Part shown: positions 7,338-13,726 of the stretch, piece after piece
Layout of the letters: each line of letters opens with the position of its first letter
Numbering within the stretch: the first letter of the stretch is position 1
Assembly (NCBI GenBank): GCA_035288965.1
Contig: DATDYQ010000026.1
Coordinates: 1-15,725 of the forward strand
Length of the DNA: 15,725 bases
Source of the DNA: DATDYQ01 sp035288965
GTDB lineage: Archaea > Nanobdellota > Nanobdellia > SCGC-AAA011-G17 > JAGVZF01
Direction: 5' to 3'
The notes under the pieces: model-generated
Database searches by the model: none
The model's input: the letters and a program-made list of their open reading frames with translations, nothing else
Told to the model about the DNA's origin: nothing
Position numbers and translations under genes: made by a program

Positions 7338-7451
7338 TCATTTCTTCAAGACAATATTACCTTCTTTATCTATCACAGCTCTTATGATGCCACCTTTCTT
7401 CCAGGAGGCATTTGTTGAAAAGTTAACGTAACAGATAGTATTACAAGATAA
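7338..7451 (-). pseudogene. In-frame coding remnant between the toxin-antitoxin-like pair and the sugar cassette
   Basis: Directly after the TGA of the zinc-finger/AbrB gene, the same frame stays open for 37 codons and ends in TGA three bases before the carbamoyltransferase ATG. The last part reads WKKGGIIRAVIDKEGNIV, which looks like the end of a real protein. The frame has no ATG, GTG or TTG. It is either the left-over tail of a gene whose front was lost, or chance. Not recognised. An imperfect hairpin lies inside it. Confidence 0.3.
7387..7411 (-). repeat. Imperfect inverted repeat (possible RNA hairpin) upstream of the sugar cassette
   Basis: The arms are ATGCCACCT (7387-7395) and AGGAGGCAT (7403-7411). 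They pair over nine positions with one mismatch around a 7-base loop, the strongest local hairpin noticed in this AT-rich stretch. It lies about 50 bases before the carbamoyltransferase start, inside the coding remnant. It could be a processing or attenuation site in a toxin-antitoxin plus cassette transcript, or a left-over of a mobile-element end. No T-run follows it on the minus strand, so it does not look like a terminator. Confidence 0.4.
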
Positions 7452-7778
7452 TCAAATCTGAACAATAAGCTTTTCCTTGCTCTCGGGAATAAGCGTTATT
7501 TCCTCACCCTCTTTTAACCCCATAAACTCTGCAAGCTTTTTATTTACTCTTATCACTAAACCATCGCCGCTTCTGCCTATTTTAGTATGTGTTTCCAAAG
7601 CCCATAAGCCTTTTTCTTTGGCTATTTTATCAATTTCACCACTAACTTCTTCGCTGAATACTTCTTTCCTGCATCTATTACATACCTCTGCTTCAAACTT
7701 TCCCAAGCTAATTCCGTATATTTTAAAGTCTACTTTTTTTATTTCTACATTTTTGCTGTTGCAATTTGCACATTTCAT
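7452..7778 (-). CDS. YgiT-type zinc finger / AbrB (SpoVT-type) DNA-binding antitoxin-like protein
   Basis: A 108-residue two-domain protein. Residues 1-40 form a zinc finger with Cys3-Cys6 and Cys33-Cys36 (MKCANC and EVCNRC), the MqsA/YgiT arrangement. Residues 67-108 form a swapped-hairpin AbrB domain (IGRSGDGLVIRVNKKLAEFMGLKEGEEI region), which binds operator DNA. In known pairs the zinc-finger half contacts the toxin and the DNA-binding half represses the operon. It starts 1 base after the stop of the DUF4258 gene, so the two are co-translated. The operator is probably the duplicated AT-rich site upstream of that gene. Pairing with DUF4258 is a recurring gene neighbourhood; antitoxin function here is inferred. 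Confidence 0.82.
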   Translation of the reverse strand: MKCANCNSKNVEIKKVDFKIYGISLGKFEAEVCNRCRKEVFSEEVSGEIDKIAKEKGLWALETHTKIGRSGDGLVIRVNKKLAEFMGLKEGEEITLIPESKEKLIVQI

Positions 7779-7779
7779 T

Positions 7780-7983
7780 TTAACCTTTTATTTTGACTGT
7801 TTTTATAAAATAATAATCTTCTTCTAATTTCTTCCATGCAACTTCAAGATACGTATACGAACTTAACATGCCATCTGTCTGCCTTACCGTGGCACCTCTT
7901 TGAATACATATCTTAATTTGTTCTTTTGTTACACCTCTTAAGATCATTCTCTCTTTGGCATGTTTCCCTATCTTTAGCCTCAT
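7780..7983 (-). CDS. DUF4258-type small protein, probable toxin partner
   Basis: A 67-residue basic protein with the DUF4258 pattern: an N-terminal HAKERMILRGVTKEQI segment (residues 8-23) and a short C-terminal beta region ending FIKTVKIKG. The family resembles RelE/BrnT-like small toxins in size and outline and often sits before a YgiT zinc-finger gene, as here. Catalytic residues are not established, so ribonuclease activity is only inferred. The ATG at 7983 lies just below two tandem TATA-like repeats, which implies a leader of a few bases. Small toxins of this kind usually come first in their operon, as this one does. Confidence 0.72.
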   Translation of the reverse strand: MRLKIGKHAKERMILRGVTKEQIKICIQRGATVRQTDGMLSSYTYLEVAWKKLEEDYYFIKTVKIKG

Positions 7984-7991
7984 TATTTTTC

Positions 7992-8023
7992 ACTTATATA
8001 TAATTATGAATACTTATATATAA
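7992..8023 (-). promoter_or_regulatory. Promoter with a duplicated operator-like TATA element for the toxin-antitoxin-like pair
   Basis: The 12-base word ACTTATATATAA occurs twice without mismatch, at 7992-8003 and 8012-8023, exactly 20 bases apart (about two helical turns). On the minus strand the distal copy reads as a TATA box in the right place to start transcription just before the ATG at 7983. The proximal copy falls at the expected start point. Tandem identical half-sites on one DNA face suit an AbrB-type repressor covering both TATA box and start site. A related CTTATATA occurs at 8053-8060. Confidence 0.5.
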
Positions 8024-8080
8024 ACCTTTCTCTCTTCACGCAATGCCCAAAGCTTATATAAAATTGATAGAAGGATTATT

Positions 8081-8719
8081 TTATTCTTCTTTTAAAATCT
8101 CAACAAGGCATTTATCACCAACTAATCTCTTGAATTTAAGGGCATCTTTCTCGTTTCCAACAACGCTGTTAAAGTGCATTGGTATAGCAATTTTTGGCTG
8201 GATAATATCAACAGCTTGACTAGCTTCTTCAGCAGTCATTACATAAGTTCCAGAAACAGGTAATAAAGCAATTTCGATATTTCTCAATTGAGCCATTTCC
8301 TGAATTAGGTCTGTATCACCAGCATGGTATATCTTCTTATTGTCTATTGTAATTACAAAACCTAACTTATTATCTTTCTTAGGATGAAAAACCTTTCCAG
8401 GAGCTCTGAATTTATTTACATTATATGCTGGAATTGTATTTATTTTTATTCCATCTACATCTATAGACTCAAAAGGTTTTAAGGTTTTTAGTTCTCCATC
8501 ATACTTTCCTATCAGTTCCTTAGGTCCTATTAAGATTGTAGAATCTTTTTTAATTTTTTCAATATCTTCCAGGGAAAAATGGTCAAAATGGTCATGTGTT
8601 ATTAGGATTATATCAGCTTTGTCTTTTGTTTCCCTTAATTTATAAGGATCTATACAAATGATTTTTCCTTTTTTTATCAGAAAAGAATCATGTCCGAACC
8701 ATTTAATATTCTGTAGCAT
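8081..8719 (-). CDS. UPF0173-type metal-dependent hydrolase (metallo-beta-lactamase fold)
   Basis: A 212-residue single-domain MBL-fold protein related to UlaG and YtkL. Metal ligands are visible in THDHFDH (41-47), in the GDTD motif that supplies the bridging aspartate (134-137) and at His182 in PMHF. The N-terminal WFGHDSFLI (7-15) and the PAYN motif (97-100) are typical of UPF0173. Length matches the family (about 210-230), so it is complete. The physiological substrate of UPF0173 enzymes is generally unassigned. A GTGA before the ATG at 8719 may act as a ribosome binding site. TTAAATA at 8770-8776 on the minus strand is a candidate TATA box, giving a leader of about 27 bases. It is monocistronic; the next gene on the strand has its own promoter. 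Confidence 0.88.
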   Translation of the reverse strand: MLQNIKWFGHDSFLIKKGKIICIDPYKLRETKDKADIILITHDHFDHFSLEDIEKIKKDSTILIGPKELIGKYDGELKTLKPFESIDVDGIKINTIPAYNVNKFRAPGKVFHPKKDNKLGFVITIDNKKIYHAGDTDLIQEMAQLRNIEIALLPVSGTYVMTAEEASQAVDIIQPKIAIPMHFNSVVGNEKDALKFKRLVGDKCLVEILKEE

Positions 8720-9107
8720 ATTTTCACATTAATTTAATAATATTTAATAGTTTTTATCAATTAATTTAATATTTAAGTACTTTAAGTCCATCAATATGCG
8801 TATATCCATTATTGTAATAGTTTTGACTACCATACTATGTTTAAACTATATGTTACACTTCACAATTATTGTATACCTTTAATCTACATTATCTTTCCTG
8901 AAAAGTTCGAAGAAAGTCACGAAAAGACAAAAAACCTCGTAGATAATGAATTATTTTTTTATTACAATCTTAAACTTAATAATCAAAATTTTTACATAAT
9001 CTTTCATGATATATATCTTCACGTAATTTTTGGTCCAGATATTCATTAAGTTTTCTATGGTTCCATCGGTTCATAGATTCTATATGGGCATAAACAGCAC
9101 TAATTCT
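8720..9107. other. Intergenic stretch without a convincing gene
   Basis: About 390 AT-rich bases between the hydrolase and the thermosome operon. The distal part of the hydrolase promoter lies at 8740-8780. On the plus strand a TATA-like ATTTAAGTA (8771-8779) precedes an ATG at 8796 that opens a 28-codon, very hydrophobic frame (MRISIIVIVLTTILCLNYML...), and a 70-codon frame starts at 8837 in another phase. Neither has a recognisable domain. A weak inverted repeat, TCTATG/CATAGA (9054-9077, 12-base loop), lies just past the end of the thermosome operon. The position of this repeat would suit a transcript end, but no T-run accompanies it. Confidence 0.4.
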
Positions 9108-9398
9108 TTAATCAATATGCAAAAGTTCATTAAAAACAAGAAAATTGGATTTTGGTATATACATATTATCTAATTCTCTTTTTTCTTCTTGTAATCTCTC
9201 TGTGCGATCTGTCTTTGCAGGTTCTTCATAATTGGATACAACATTTAGCTCAGATTCAACATAACATCTAACGTATCTAAACCTTTCTTCTACAGTAGGC
9301 CTTTTATCATTAATCATAGCATAATTTAAACCTAAAAAACCTATAACCGGTACAGATAAAACCGCTAGATTATTCAACATTAATCTTAATGTCTTCAT
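9108..9398 (-). CDS. Small protein with one N-terminal membrane segment, unrecognised
   Basis: A 96-residue protein. Residues 1-6 are basic, and about 7-28 are hydrophobic (LMLNNLAVLSVPVIGFLGLN), giving a single membrane anchor or uncleaved signal. The rest is charged and soluble (EERFRYVRCYVESE, then RTERLQEEKREL), probably helical. The likely topology, by the positive-inside rule, puts a short inside end and the charged tail outside, but this is uncertain. It lies 18 bases after the thermosome stop with no promoter between, so it is probably co-transcribed as the second gene. No family is recognised. The link to the chaperonin may be only transcriptional. Confidence 0.55.
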   Translation of the reverse strand: MKTLRLMLNNLAVLSVPVIGFLGLNYAMINDKRPTVEERFRYVRCYVESELNVVSNYEEPAKTDRTERLQEEKRELDNMYIPKSNFLVFNELLHID

Positions 9399-9416
9399 TT
9401 GTTTTAACTTCTCAAA

Positions 9417-11048
9417 TTAGTAATCACCCATATCAGGCATTCCACCAGGCATTTTTCCAGGCATTCCAGATCCTTTACCATTTCCAGTGCTTGCTATTAC
9501 ATCATCTATCCTTAATATCAGTTCTGCAACTTCAGATGCTGATTTTATAGCCTGTGTTTTAATTTTTAAAGGCTCGATAACACCATTGTCCCATGCATTT
9601 ACTACCTTTCCTTTGAAGACATCAATTCCCATCCACTTTTCCTTGTCACTGCCATGACTTGCCTTTAAATCAGTTAACATATCAATAGGATCAATCCCTG
9701 AATTCTCTGCCAATGTCCTTGGTATAATCTCTAAAGACTCAGCAAAAGCCAGAACAGCCAGTTGTTCTTTTCCACTAAGCTTTGTGGCATATTCCCTTAA
9801 TCCTTTGGCAACTTCTATCTCGACAGAGCCTGCTCCTGCAACAACCTTTCCTATTTTCAAAGCAGATGTTACATCTCCTATAGCATCTTTTACAGCTCTC
9901 TCAATTTCAGCAACCACATGCTCTGTTCCACCTCTTATAAGCAATGTAACTGCCTTTGCATTCCTACAGTCTTTAACATATGTAAAGTATTCATCTCCAA
10001 CTTTAATTTCCTCTACATTTCCTGCATATCCCAAATCTGATTCACTTAGATCATCTAAATTGCTGACCAATTTCCCATTAGTTGCCCTTGCTAACTTATC
10101 CATATCACTTTTTTTAACTCTCCTGACAGCGTATATACCTGCCTTAGCCAGATAATGCTGGGCAATATCATCTATTCCTTTCTGGCATATGACCACATTT
10201 GCTTTGCTCTTTATTATCTTGTCAGTCATGTTTCTTAATATTCTAGCTTCTTGGTCGATAAAACCTTGTAATTGTGTTGGATCAGATATCTGTATCTTGG
10301 TGTCAGTCTCTGGATTCTTTATCTCAATTGCAGCATCTAATAGTGCTATCTTTGCATCTCTGACTTTTTTCGGCATTGCACTATGTGTCTTTTCCTTGTC
10401 AATAACAATGCCTTGTATTAATTCAGAATCCTCTATACCTCCACCTACTTTTTTCTCGATTTTTATGTCCTCAATGTCAATATTGTTATTTTCTATAACC
10501 TGATTCACAGCTCTGACAACAAGTTCAGCCAGTTTGTCTTTTGCTGAATCAGCACCTTTTCCAGTCATCGCTGTTATTGCAATTTTCTTCAGGATATCTT
10601 TATCATCTTTAGAGACAGTTTCAGCTATCCTATTCAAGATTTCCTGTGATTTGTCAGCAGCCAGCTTATATCCCTTGGCAATAATTGTTGGATGTACATT
10701 ATCTTCAAGCAATTTTTCAGCGTTCTTGAGCAATTCGCCAGCAATAACAACAGCTGTAGTTGTTCCGTCACCGACTTCATTTTCCTGAGTTTTAGCAACC
10801 TCAACAATCATTTTGGCTGCAGGATGCTCAATCTGCATTTCATTAAGTATAGTAACACCGTCATTTGTAACAACAACATCTCCGAGAGAATCAACCAGCA
10901 TTTTATCCATACCTTTAGGTCCTAAAGTAGTTCTAACAGTTTCAGCAACTGCCTTAGCTGCCATAATATTGTTCCTTTGCGCGTCTTTGCCAACTGTTCT
11001 TTGGTAGTTCTCAGGTAATATGAATATAGGCTGTACTTGTTGTGCCAT
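9417..11048 (-). CDS. ths: Thermosome subunit (group II chaperonin, Hsp60/CCT)
   Basis: A 543-residue archaeal chaperonin subunit that forms double rings in the cytoplasm and folds proteins in an ATP-driven cycle. The equatorial domain has TLGPKGMDKMLV (41-52), NDGVTIL (62-68) and the nucleotide-binding GDGTTT (93-98). The apical and intermediate regions are complete, and the C-terminal equatorial part has ENSGIDPIDML and WMGIDVF. The tail is Gly/Met-rich (GMPGKMPGGMPDMGDY), as in other thermosomes. Length is normal (about 540-550). Only one subunit gene is in this window, so a homo-oligomer or a second locus elsewhere are both possible. Its Shine-Dalgarno sequence is unusually strong for this window, in keeping with high expression. 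Confidence 0.97.
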   Translation of the reverse strand: MAQQVQPIFILPENYQRTVGKDAQRNNIMAAKAVAETVRTTLGPKGMDKMLVDSLGDVVVTNDGVTILNEMQIEHPAAKMIVEVAKTQENEVGDGTTTAVVIAGELLKNAEKLLEDNVHPTIIAKGYKLAADKSQEILNRIAETVSKDDKDILKKIAITAMTGKGADSAKDKLAELVVRAVNQVIENNNIDIEDIKIEKKVGGGIEDSELIQGIVIDKEKTHSAMPKKVRDAKIALLDAAIEIKNPETDTKIQISDPTQLQGFIDQEARILRNMTDKIIKSKANVVICQKGIDDIAQHYLAKAGIYAVRRVKKSDMDKLARATNGKLVSNLDDLSESDLGYAGNVEEIKVGDEYFTYVKDCRNAKAVTLLIRGGTEHVVAEIERAVKDAIGDVTSALKIGKVVAGAGSVEIEVAKGLREYATKLSGKEQLAVLAFAESLEIIPRTLAENSGIDPIDMLTDLKASHGSDKEKWMGIDVFKGKVVNAWDNGVIEPLKIKTQAIKSASEVAELILRIDDVIASTGNGKGSGMPGKMPGGMPDMGDY

Positions 11049-11058
11049 TTTTATTATA

Positions 11059-11113
11059 ACCTCCAGATTATTATTATCAGTAATAGGTATAATATTAAAG
11101 TTACATTTATAAG
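11059..11113 (-). promoter_or_regulatory. Thermosome promoter and Shine-Dalgarno sequence
   Basis: On the minus strand a TATA box, CTTATAAAT (11105-11113), follows a purine-rich BRE-like AGAAAAA. Transcription would start near 11080, leaving a leader of some 30 bases. That leader carries GGAGGT (11059-11064), about 10 bases before the ATG at 11048. This is the only full Shine-Dalgarno noticed in the window; other genes appear leaderless or weakly leadered. The TATA element is nearly palindromic and could also serve the divergent plus-strand gene at 11159. Confidence 0.6.
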
Positions 11114-11158
11114 TTTTTCTATAGTTAATTACTCATAAGTTAAAAATATATAATAAAA

Positions 11159-11698
11159 ATGATTAAGACTGTGTTTAATTGTGTTTATGTAGCAAAAAAC
11201 ATAGCTCCATATCTAAATCTGACTTTTCCAGAAGATTATTGTCATGATTTACATGATAGAGAGATATTTTTAAAAAACACTTTTCCAGAGGAATTTAATA
11301 ATATTGTTGGATATCTAAAATCACAAGGATTAGAAAGCAGGATAGAAAAAGATGCATTTACAGTTGCTGAATTCACAGGAATATGTCTGGGTAGAGTTGT
11401 TCATAGGATGGGTGATAGTTTGTTATTGTATGGCAGAAACATGTTAAAAAAGCATTTATCTGTTGCTTTAAATGATGGGATTAAAGTGTTAACTGGAAAT
11501 TATGGAAGTCCACCTAATTTAATAAATTCAGAATTCAAAAATCAATCAAGAGATTATTTGCTTAGAGAGATTTATTCAAGGTTAGAAAATCATATTAAAA
11601 TAAAATTTTTAGATTCTATAATTATTGAAAGTACAGATACAGATGTTATTAAATTAACAAGTAATAAAGAAGATCCTTACAAGAGCTCTTCACGTTAG
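11159..11698 (+). CDS. Unrecognised protein, divergent from the thermosome
   Basis: A 179-residue soluble protein with no motif I can assign. It has an N-terminal region with FPEDYCHDLHDREIFL (24-39), a central, probably helical segment FTVAEFTGICLGRVVHRMGD (67-86), and a loop GNYGSPPN (113-120). The C-terminus is charged and probably disordered (NKEDPYKSSSR). There is no membrane segment and no cysteine pair for a zinc site. The start at 11159 is the first ATG of the frame, and the upstream 110 bases are shared with the thermosome promoter. The stop at 11696-11698 abuts the fibrillarin stop at 11699 with no base between. Codon use resembles the neighbours and the frame is uninterrupted, so it is probably a real, lineage-restricted gene. 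Confidence 0.65.
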   Translation: MIKTVFNCVYVAKNIAPYLNLTFPEDYCHDLHDREIFLKNTFPEEFNNIVGYLKSQGLESRIEKDAFTVAEFTGICLGRVVHRMGDSLLLYGRNMLKKHLSVALNDGIKVLTGNYGSPPNLINSEFKNQSRDYLLREIYSRLENHIKIKFLDSIIIESTDTDVIKLTSNKEDPYKSSSR

Positions 11699-12376
11699 TT
11701 ATCTTTTCTGGCAAACAAATAAACAATGGTCTCTCTGGAATGGATCTAGAACTTTGTAATCAATTATTTTCAATTTAGAGATTAATTTGTTTTTTACAAT
11801 ATCATAAATTTGTTTTGGATCTTTTGTAACATCTATACTTCTTGATTTTACTGCAAGCAGACAATAACCATTGTTTCTTAAGAAAAGATCTATGTTCTTT
11901 AAGAATATTTCAACCTGATTTCTTTGCGCTATATCCTGGTATACAACATCAGCTTTTGCTATTTTATCTTTATAGAGCTCTGGCTTGTTGGCATCATACA
12001 ATAAAGGGCAGATATTATTTCTTATCTCACATACTTTAACCAAATCTCTGACAACACGAGGAGCAATATCCAGGGCAAAGATAAAGCCATTAATACCAAT
12101 AATATCACTTAAATAACTGCATGTATATCCATGAGAAGCACCTAAATACAGGATGATATCATCTTCTTTTACAGGCAGCTTTGATATTTTCTGCATTATG
12201 GCAGCTGCATATTTGCTTCTTGTAGGATCAAAAACCCTGTATTCTGTGTTTTCTTCATTGATTAAATCTTCATTAAAAAATTTTCTTCCAGGAGTTAAAT
12301 TTTTAGTCAATATTAGTTTCCTTTTTCCGCTCCATAAAAAATAAATATTATTATGATTACTGTTTTCTATCTTCAT
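11699..12376 (-). CDS. flpA: Fibrillarin (box C/D sRNP 2'-O-methyltransferase)
   Basis: A 225-residue archaeal fibrillarin, which methylates rRNA and tRNA riboses as directed by box C/D guide RNAs, in complex with Nop5 and L7Ae. It has the N-terminal LTPGRKFFNED (27-37), EYRVFDPTRSKYAAAI (45-60), SAM motif I YLGASHGYTCSYLSDI (77-92), FALDIAPR (100-107), VVYQDIAQRNQ (144-154) and AVKSRSIDVTKDP (175-187). The likely catalytic residues Asp148, Lys177 and His217 are present. Motif I differs from the usual GAASGTT (here GASHGYT), an uncommon change near the cofactor. Length is normal. The start overlaps the end of the zinc-ribbon gene by 20 bases, so it is translated within the nop5 operon. Confidence 0.94.
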   Translation of the reverse strand: MKIENSNHNNIYFLWSGKRKLILTKNLTPGRKFFNEDLINEENTEYRVFDPTRSKYAAAIMQKISKLPVKEDDIILYLGASHGYTCSYLSDIIGINGFIFALDIAPRVVRDLVKVCEIRNNICPLLYDANKPELYKDKIAKADVVYQDIAQRNQVEIFLKNIDLFLRNNGYCLLAVKSRSIDVTKDPKQIYDIVKNKLISKLKIIDYKVLDPFQRDHCLFVCQKR

Positions 12377-12551
12377 CTTTACCTTTTTCTAATCTGCTAA
12401 TTTCTATCTCGGGAAATATCATTCCTTTGTATTTACAATTTATGCATATATAACTATTCGGTAAAAAACCTGTTGTTAAAGCGTTCTCCACCTTAATGTT
12501 AAGGCTTCTGCATTTAGGGCATATCTTTATATATTTTTCAATGTCTTTCAT
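12357..12551 (-). CDS. Small zinc-ribbon protein between nop5 and fibrillarin
   Basis: A 64-residue protein with one zinc ribbon: CPKC (Cys11, Cys14) and CINC (Cys36, Cys39), spaced 21 residues apart, followed by a charged tail (RLEKGKDEDRKQ). It overlaps nop5 upstream by 14 bases and fibrillarin downstream by 20 bases, so it is embedded in the RNP operon and translationally coupled to both. The function is not known to me. The context suggests RNA binding or a structural role in the C/D particle, but this is inference only. The overlaps and intact cysteine pairs make it very likely a real gene. Confidence 0.78.
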   Translation of the reverse strand: MKDIEKYIKICPKCRSLNIKVENALTTGFLPNSYICINCKYKGMIFPEIEISRLEKGKDEDRKQ

Positions 12552-13215
12552 TTCTAAAATAATCCTGCTTCACAGCTATTGATATTCTTGCAGCTAATTT
12601 TCTTGCTGCTTTTCCTTTTTCATCCTGTTTTGCCTTCACCAGATCTGGATGGAAGAATATAACACCATATTTTGGAGGTTTTGTTTTCTGCCTTAAATGC
12701 CTGAATAAAGATTTCTCAGCCCCTAAAATCTGTATCGTACTGCTCGGAAGCTCTGCCAAATGCTTTAAAGACCCTGCTCTCTCTATTAATCTTGCACCTA
12801 CTATCGAAGTAGCTGTTTTGTAAAGTTCAGGGGCTATTTTTTTCATTTTTATACTTATATAATCTTCTATACTAATTCTTGATTTTTTTAATTCAGAAAT
12901 TTGTTTTGAGAAGTCTTTTATTGTTTTTACGTCATTATCACTTAAGTCAGACCCCATTGTTTCCTTAATTCCAAACTTTTTCATAAGAACATTCTTACTT
13001 TCAGGGATAAGTTCAGGAAAGTTATCCTTTTCAGTTAATTCCGGGAAATAATATCCGTACCATTCTTTTAAAACATTTAATAATCTTGATTCAACTCTTA
13101 TTAGCTCATTATAAGCATGCACTCCCTGTATTAAAATTAAGTCATCAGTAACAGAATCTTTTACTTTCTGCTTTGTTTCCCTTATGTTTATTTCCCTTAA
13201 TTTCCTTAAATCCAT
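12538..13215 (-). CDS. nop5: Nop5/Nop56-family box C/D sRNP scaffold, lacking the N-terminal domain
   Basis: A 225-residue Nop-domain protein that bridges the L7Ae-bound guide RNA to fibrillarin. Residues 1-60 match the coiled-coil segment (NIRETKQKVKDSV; LKEWYGYYFPEL at 49-60), and 90-120 the returning coil. The Nop domain holds APELYKTATSIVGARLI (128-144), RAGSLKHLAELPSSTIQILG (146-165), GAEKSLFRHL (165-174) and PPKYGVIFFHP (180-190), then a basic C-terminus. Typical archaeal Nop5 is about 370-400 residues. The missing part is the N-terminal domain (about 120 residues) that binds fibrillarin, and the gene upstream is an unrelated PIN-like protein. A TATA box lies just upstream, so this short start looks genuine rather than an annotation error. 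It heads the operon with the zinc ribbon and fibrillarin. Confidence 0.92.
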   Translation of the reverse strand: MDLRKLREINIRETKQKVKDSVTDDLILIQGVHAYNELIRVESRLLNVLKEWYGYYFPELTEKDNFPELIPESKNVLMKKFGIKETMGSDLSDNDVKTIKDFSKQISELKKSRISIEDYISIKMKKIAPELYKTATSIVGARLIERAGSLKHLAELPSSTIQILGAEKSLFRHLRQKTKPPKYGVIFFHPDLVKAKQDEKGKAARKLAARISIAVKQDYFRNERH

Positions 13216-13246
13216 CTTCTTTGTTATTTCTTAAATTTCCTAATTT

Positions 13247-13254
13247 TATTTATA
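13247..13254 (-). promoter_or_regulatory. TATA box of the nop5 operon
   Basis: TATAAATA on the minus strand, about 30 bases before the nop5 ATG at 13215, giving a leader of roughly 5-10 bases. It overlaps the last codons of the upstream PIN-like gene. Its position supports the short nop5 start and an independent transcript for the RNP operon. Confidence 0.55.
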
Positions 13255-13726
13255 GCATAATTAATTCCCTTGTCACGAATAATGATGATTTTTCATACAT
13301 ATCTTTTAAAATTTGGATTGCACTGTTTTCATCAATAATATCCTCTCTGAAAGATCTTATTATTACTCCTATTGTGCCAACAACTTTAATATCAAGACTG
13401 ATAGCCACTTCTCTTGCATCAAGATCGTCTGTTAATAAAATAGGAATCTTTAAATTTTTATTTAACCAAATAACTAAAGATTCTCCTATGTTCAGGCTAT
13501 ATCTTTCTGCAATTAACAAAACTTGGTCTTTATTAACATTATCTATTTCAAAATTTTTCGGCAGGAAATCAATTTTGTAATTTGATAATTCTTCTTTAAC
13601 ATAAAAAGAGATTATAATTTTAGAAAATATTTTTAATAGGTTAATTTTATTTATTTCATTTAAATGAAGTACTAGTCCTGTATATGAACAAGCCTTATTT
13701 TCATTTTCCATGTAGACCCCATTCAA
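13250..13726 (-). CDS. PIN-like (DUF3368-type) toxin-like protein
   Basis: A 158-residue protein with the DUF3368 outline. An N-terminal segment LVLHLNEINKINLLKIF (18-34) leads to a strand and helix ending VKEEL (43-47). The core then has GE (81-82), LLTDDLDAREVAISLDIKVVGTIGVII (97-123) and a C-terminal helix. PIN ribonucleases use about four acidic residues; Glu82, Asp100 and Asp101 are visible. The first aspartate expected just before LVLHL is absent (SYTG there), so activity may be lost or altered. The second ATG (residue 6) is a possible start, which would shorten the 26-base overlap with the antitoxin gene. The pairing with an RHH gene upstream supports a VapBC-like module. Confidence 0.75.
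   Translation of the reverse strand: MNGVYMENENKACSYTGLVLHLNEINKINLLKIFSKIIISFYVKEELSNYKIDFLPKNFEIDNVNKDQVLLIAERYSLNIGESLVIWLNKNLKIPILLTDDLDAREVAISLDIKVVGTIGVIIRSFREDIIDENSAIQILKDMYEKSSLFVTRELIML

Noticed and set aside
8837..9049. A 70-codon plus-strand frame in the intergenic gap
   Set aside because: No domain, composition set by AT richness, and no promoter at the right distance. It does not join the 28-codon frame at 8796 in a sensible way.
9784..11007. Several plus-strand frames of 64-123 codons opposite the thermosome gene
   Set aside because: They are antisense to a strongly conserved gene and are Ser/Ile/Phe-rich, the usual product of reading a coding strand backwards.
11681..11690. 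Palindrome AAGAGCTCTT at the junction of the convergent genes
   Set aside because: It has no loop for a stable hairpin and lies inside coding sequence; it is too short to call.
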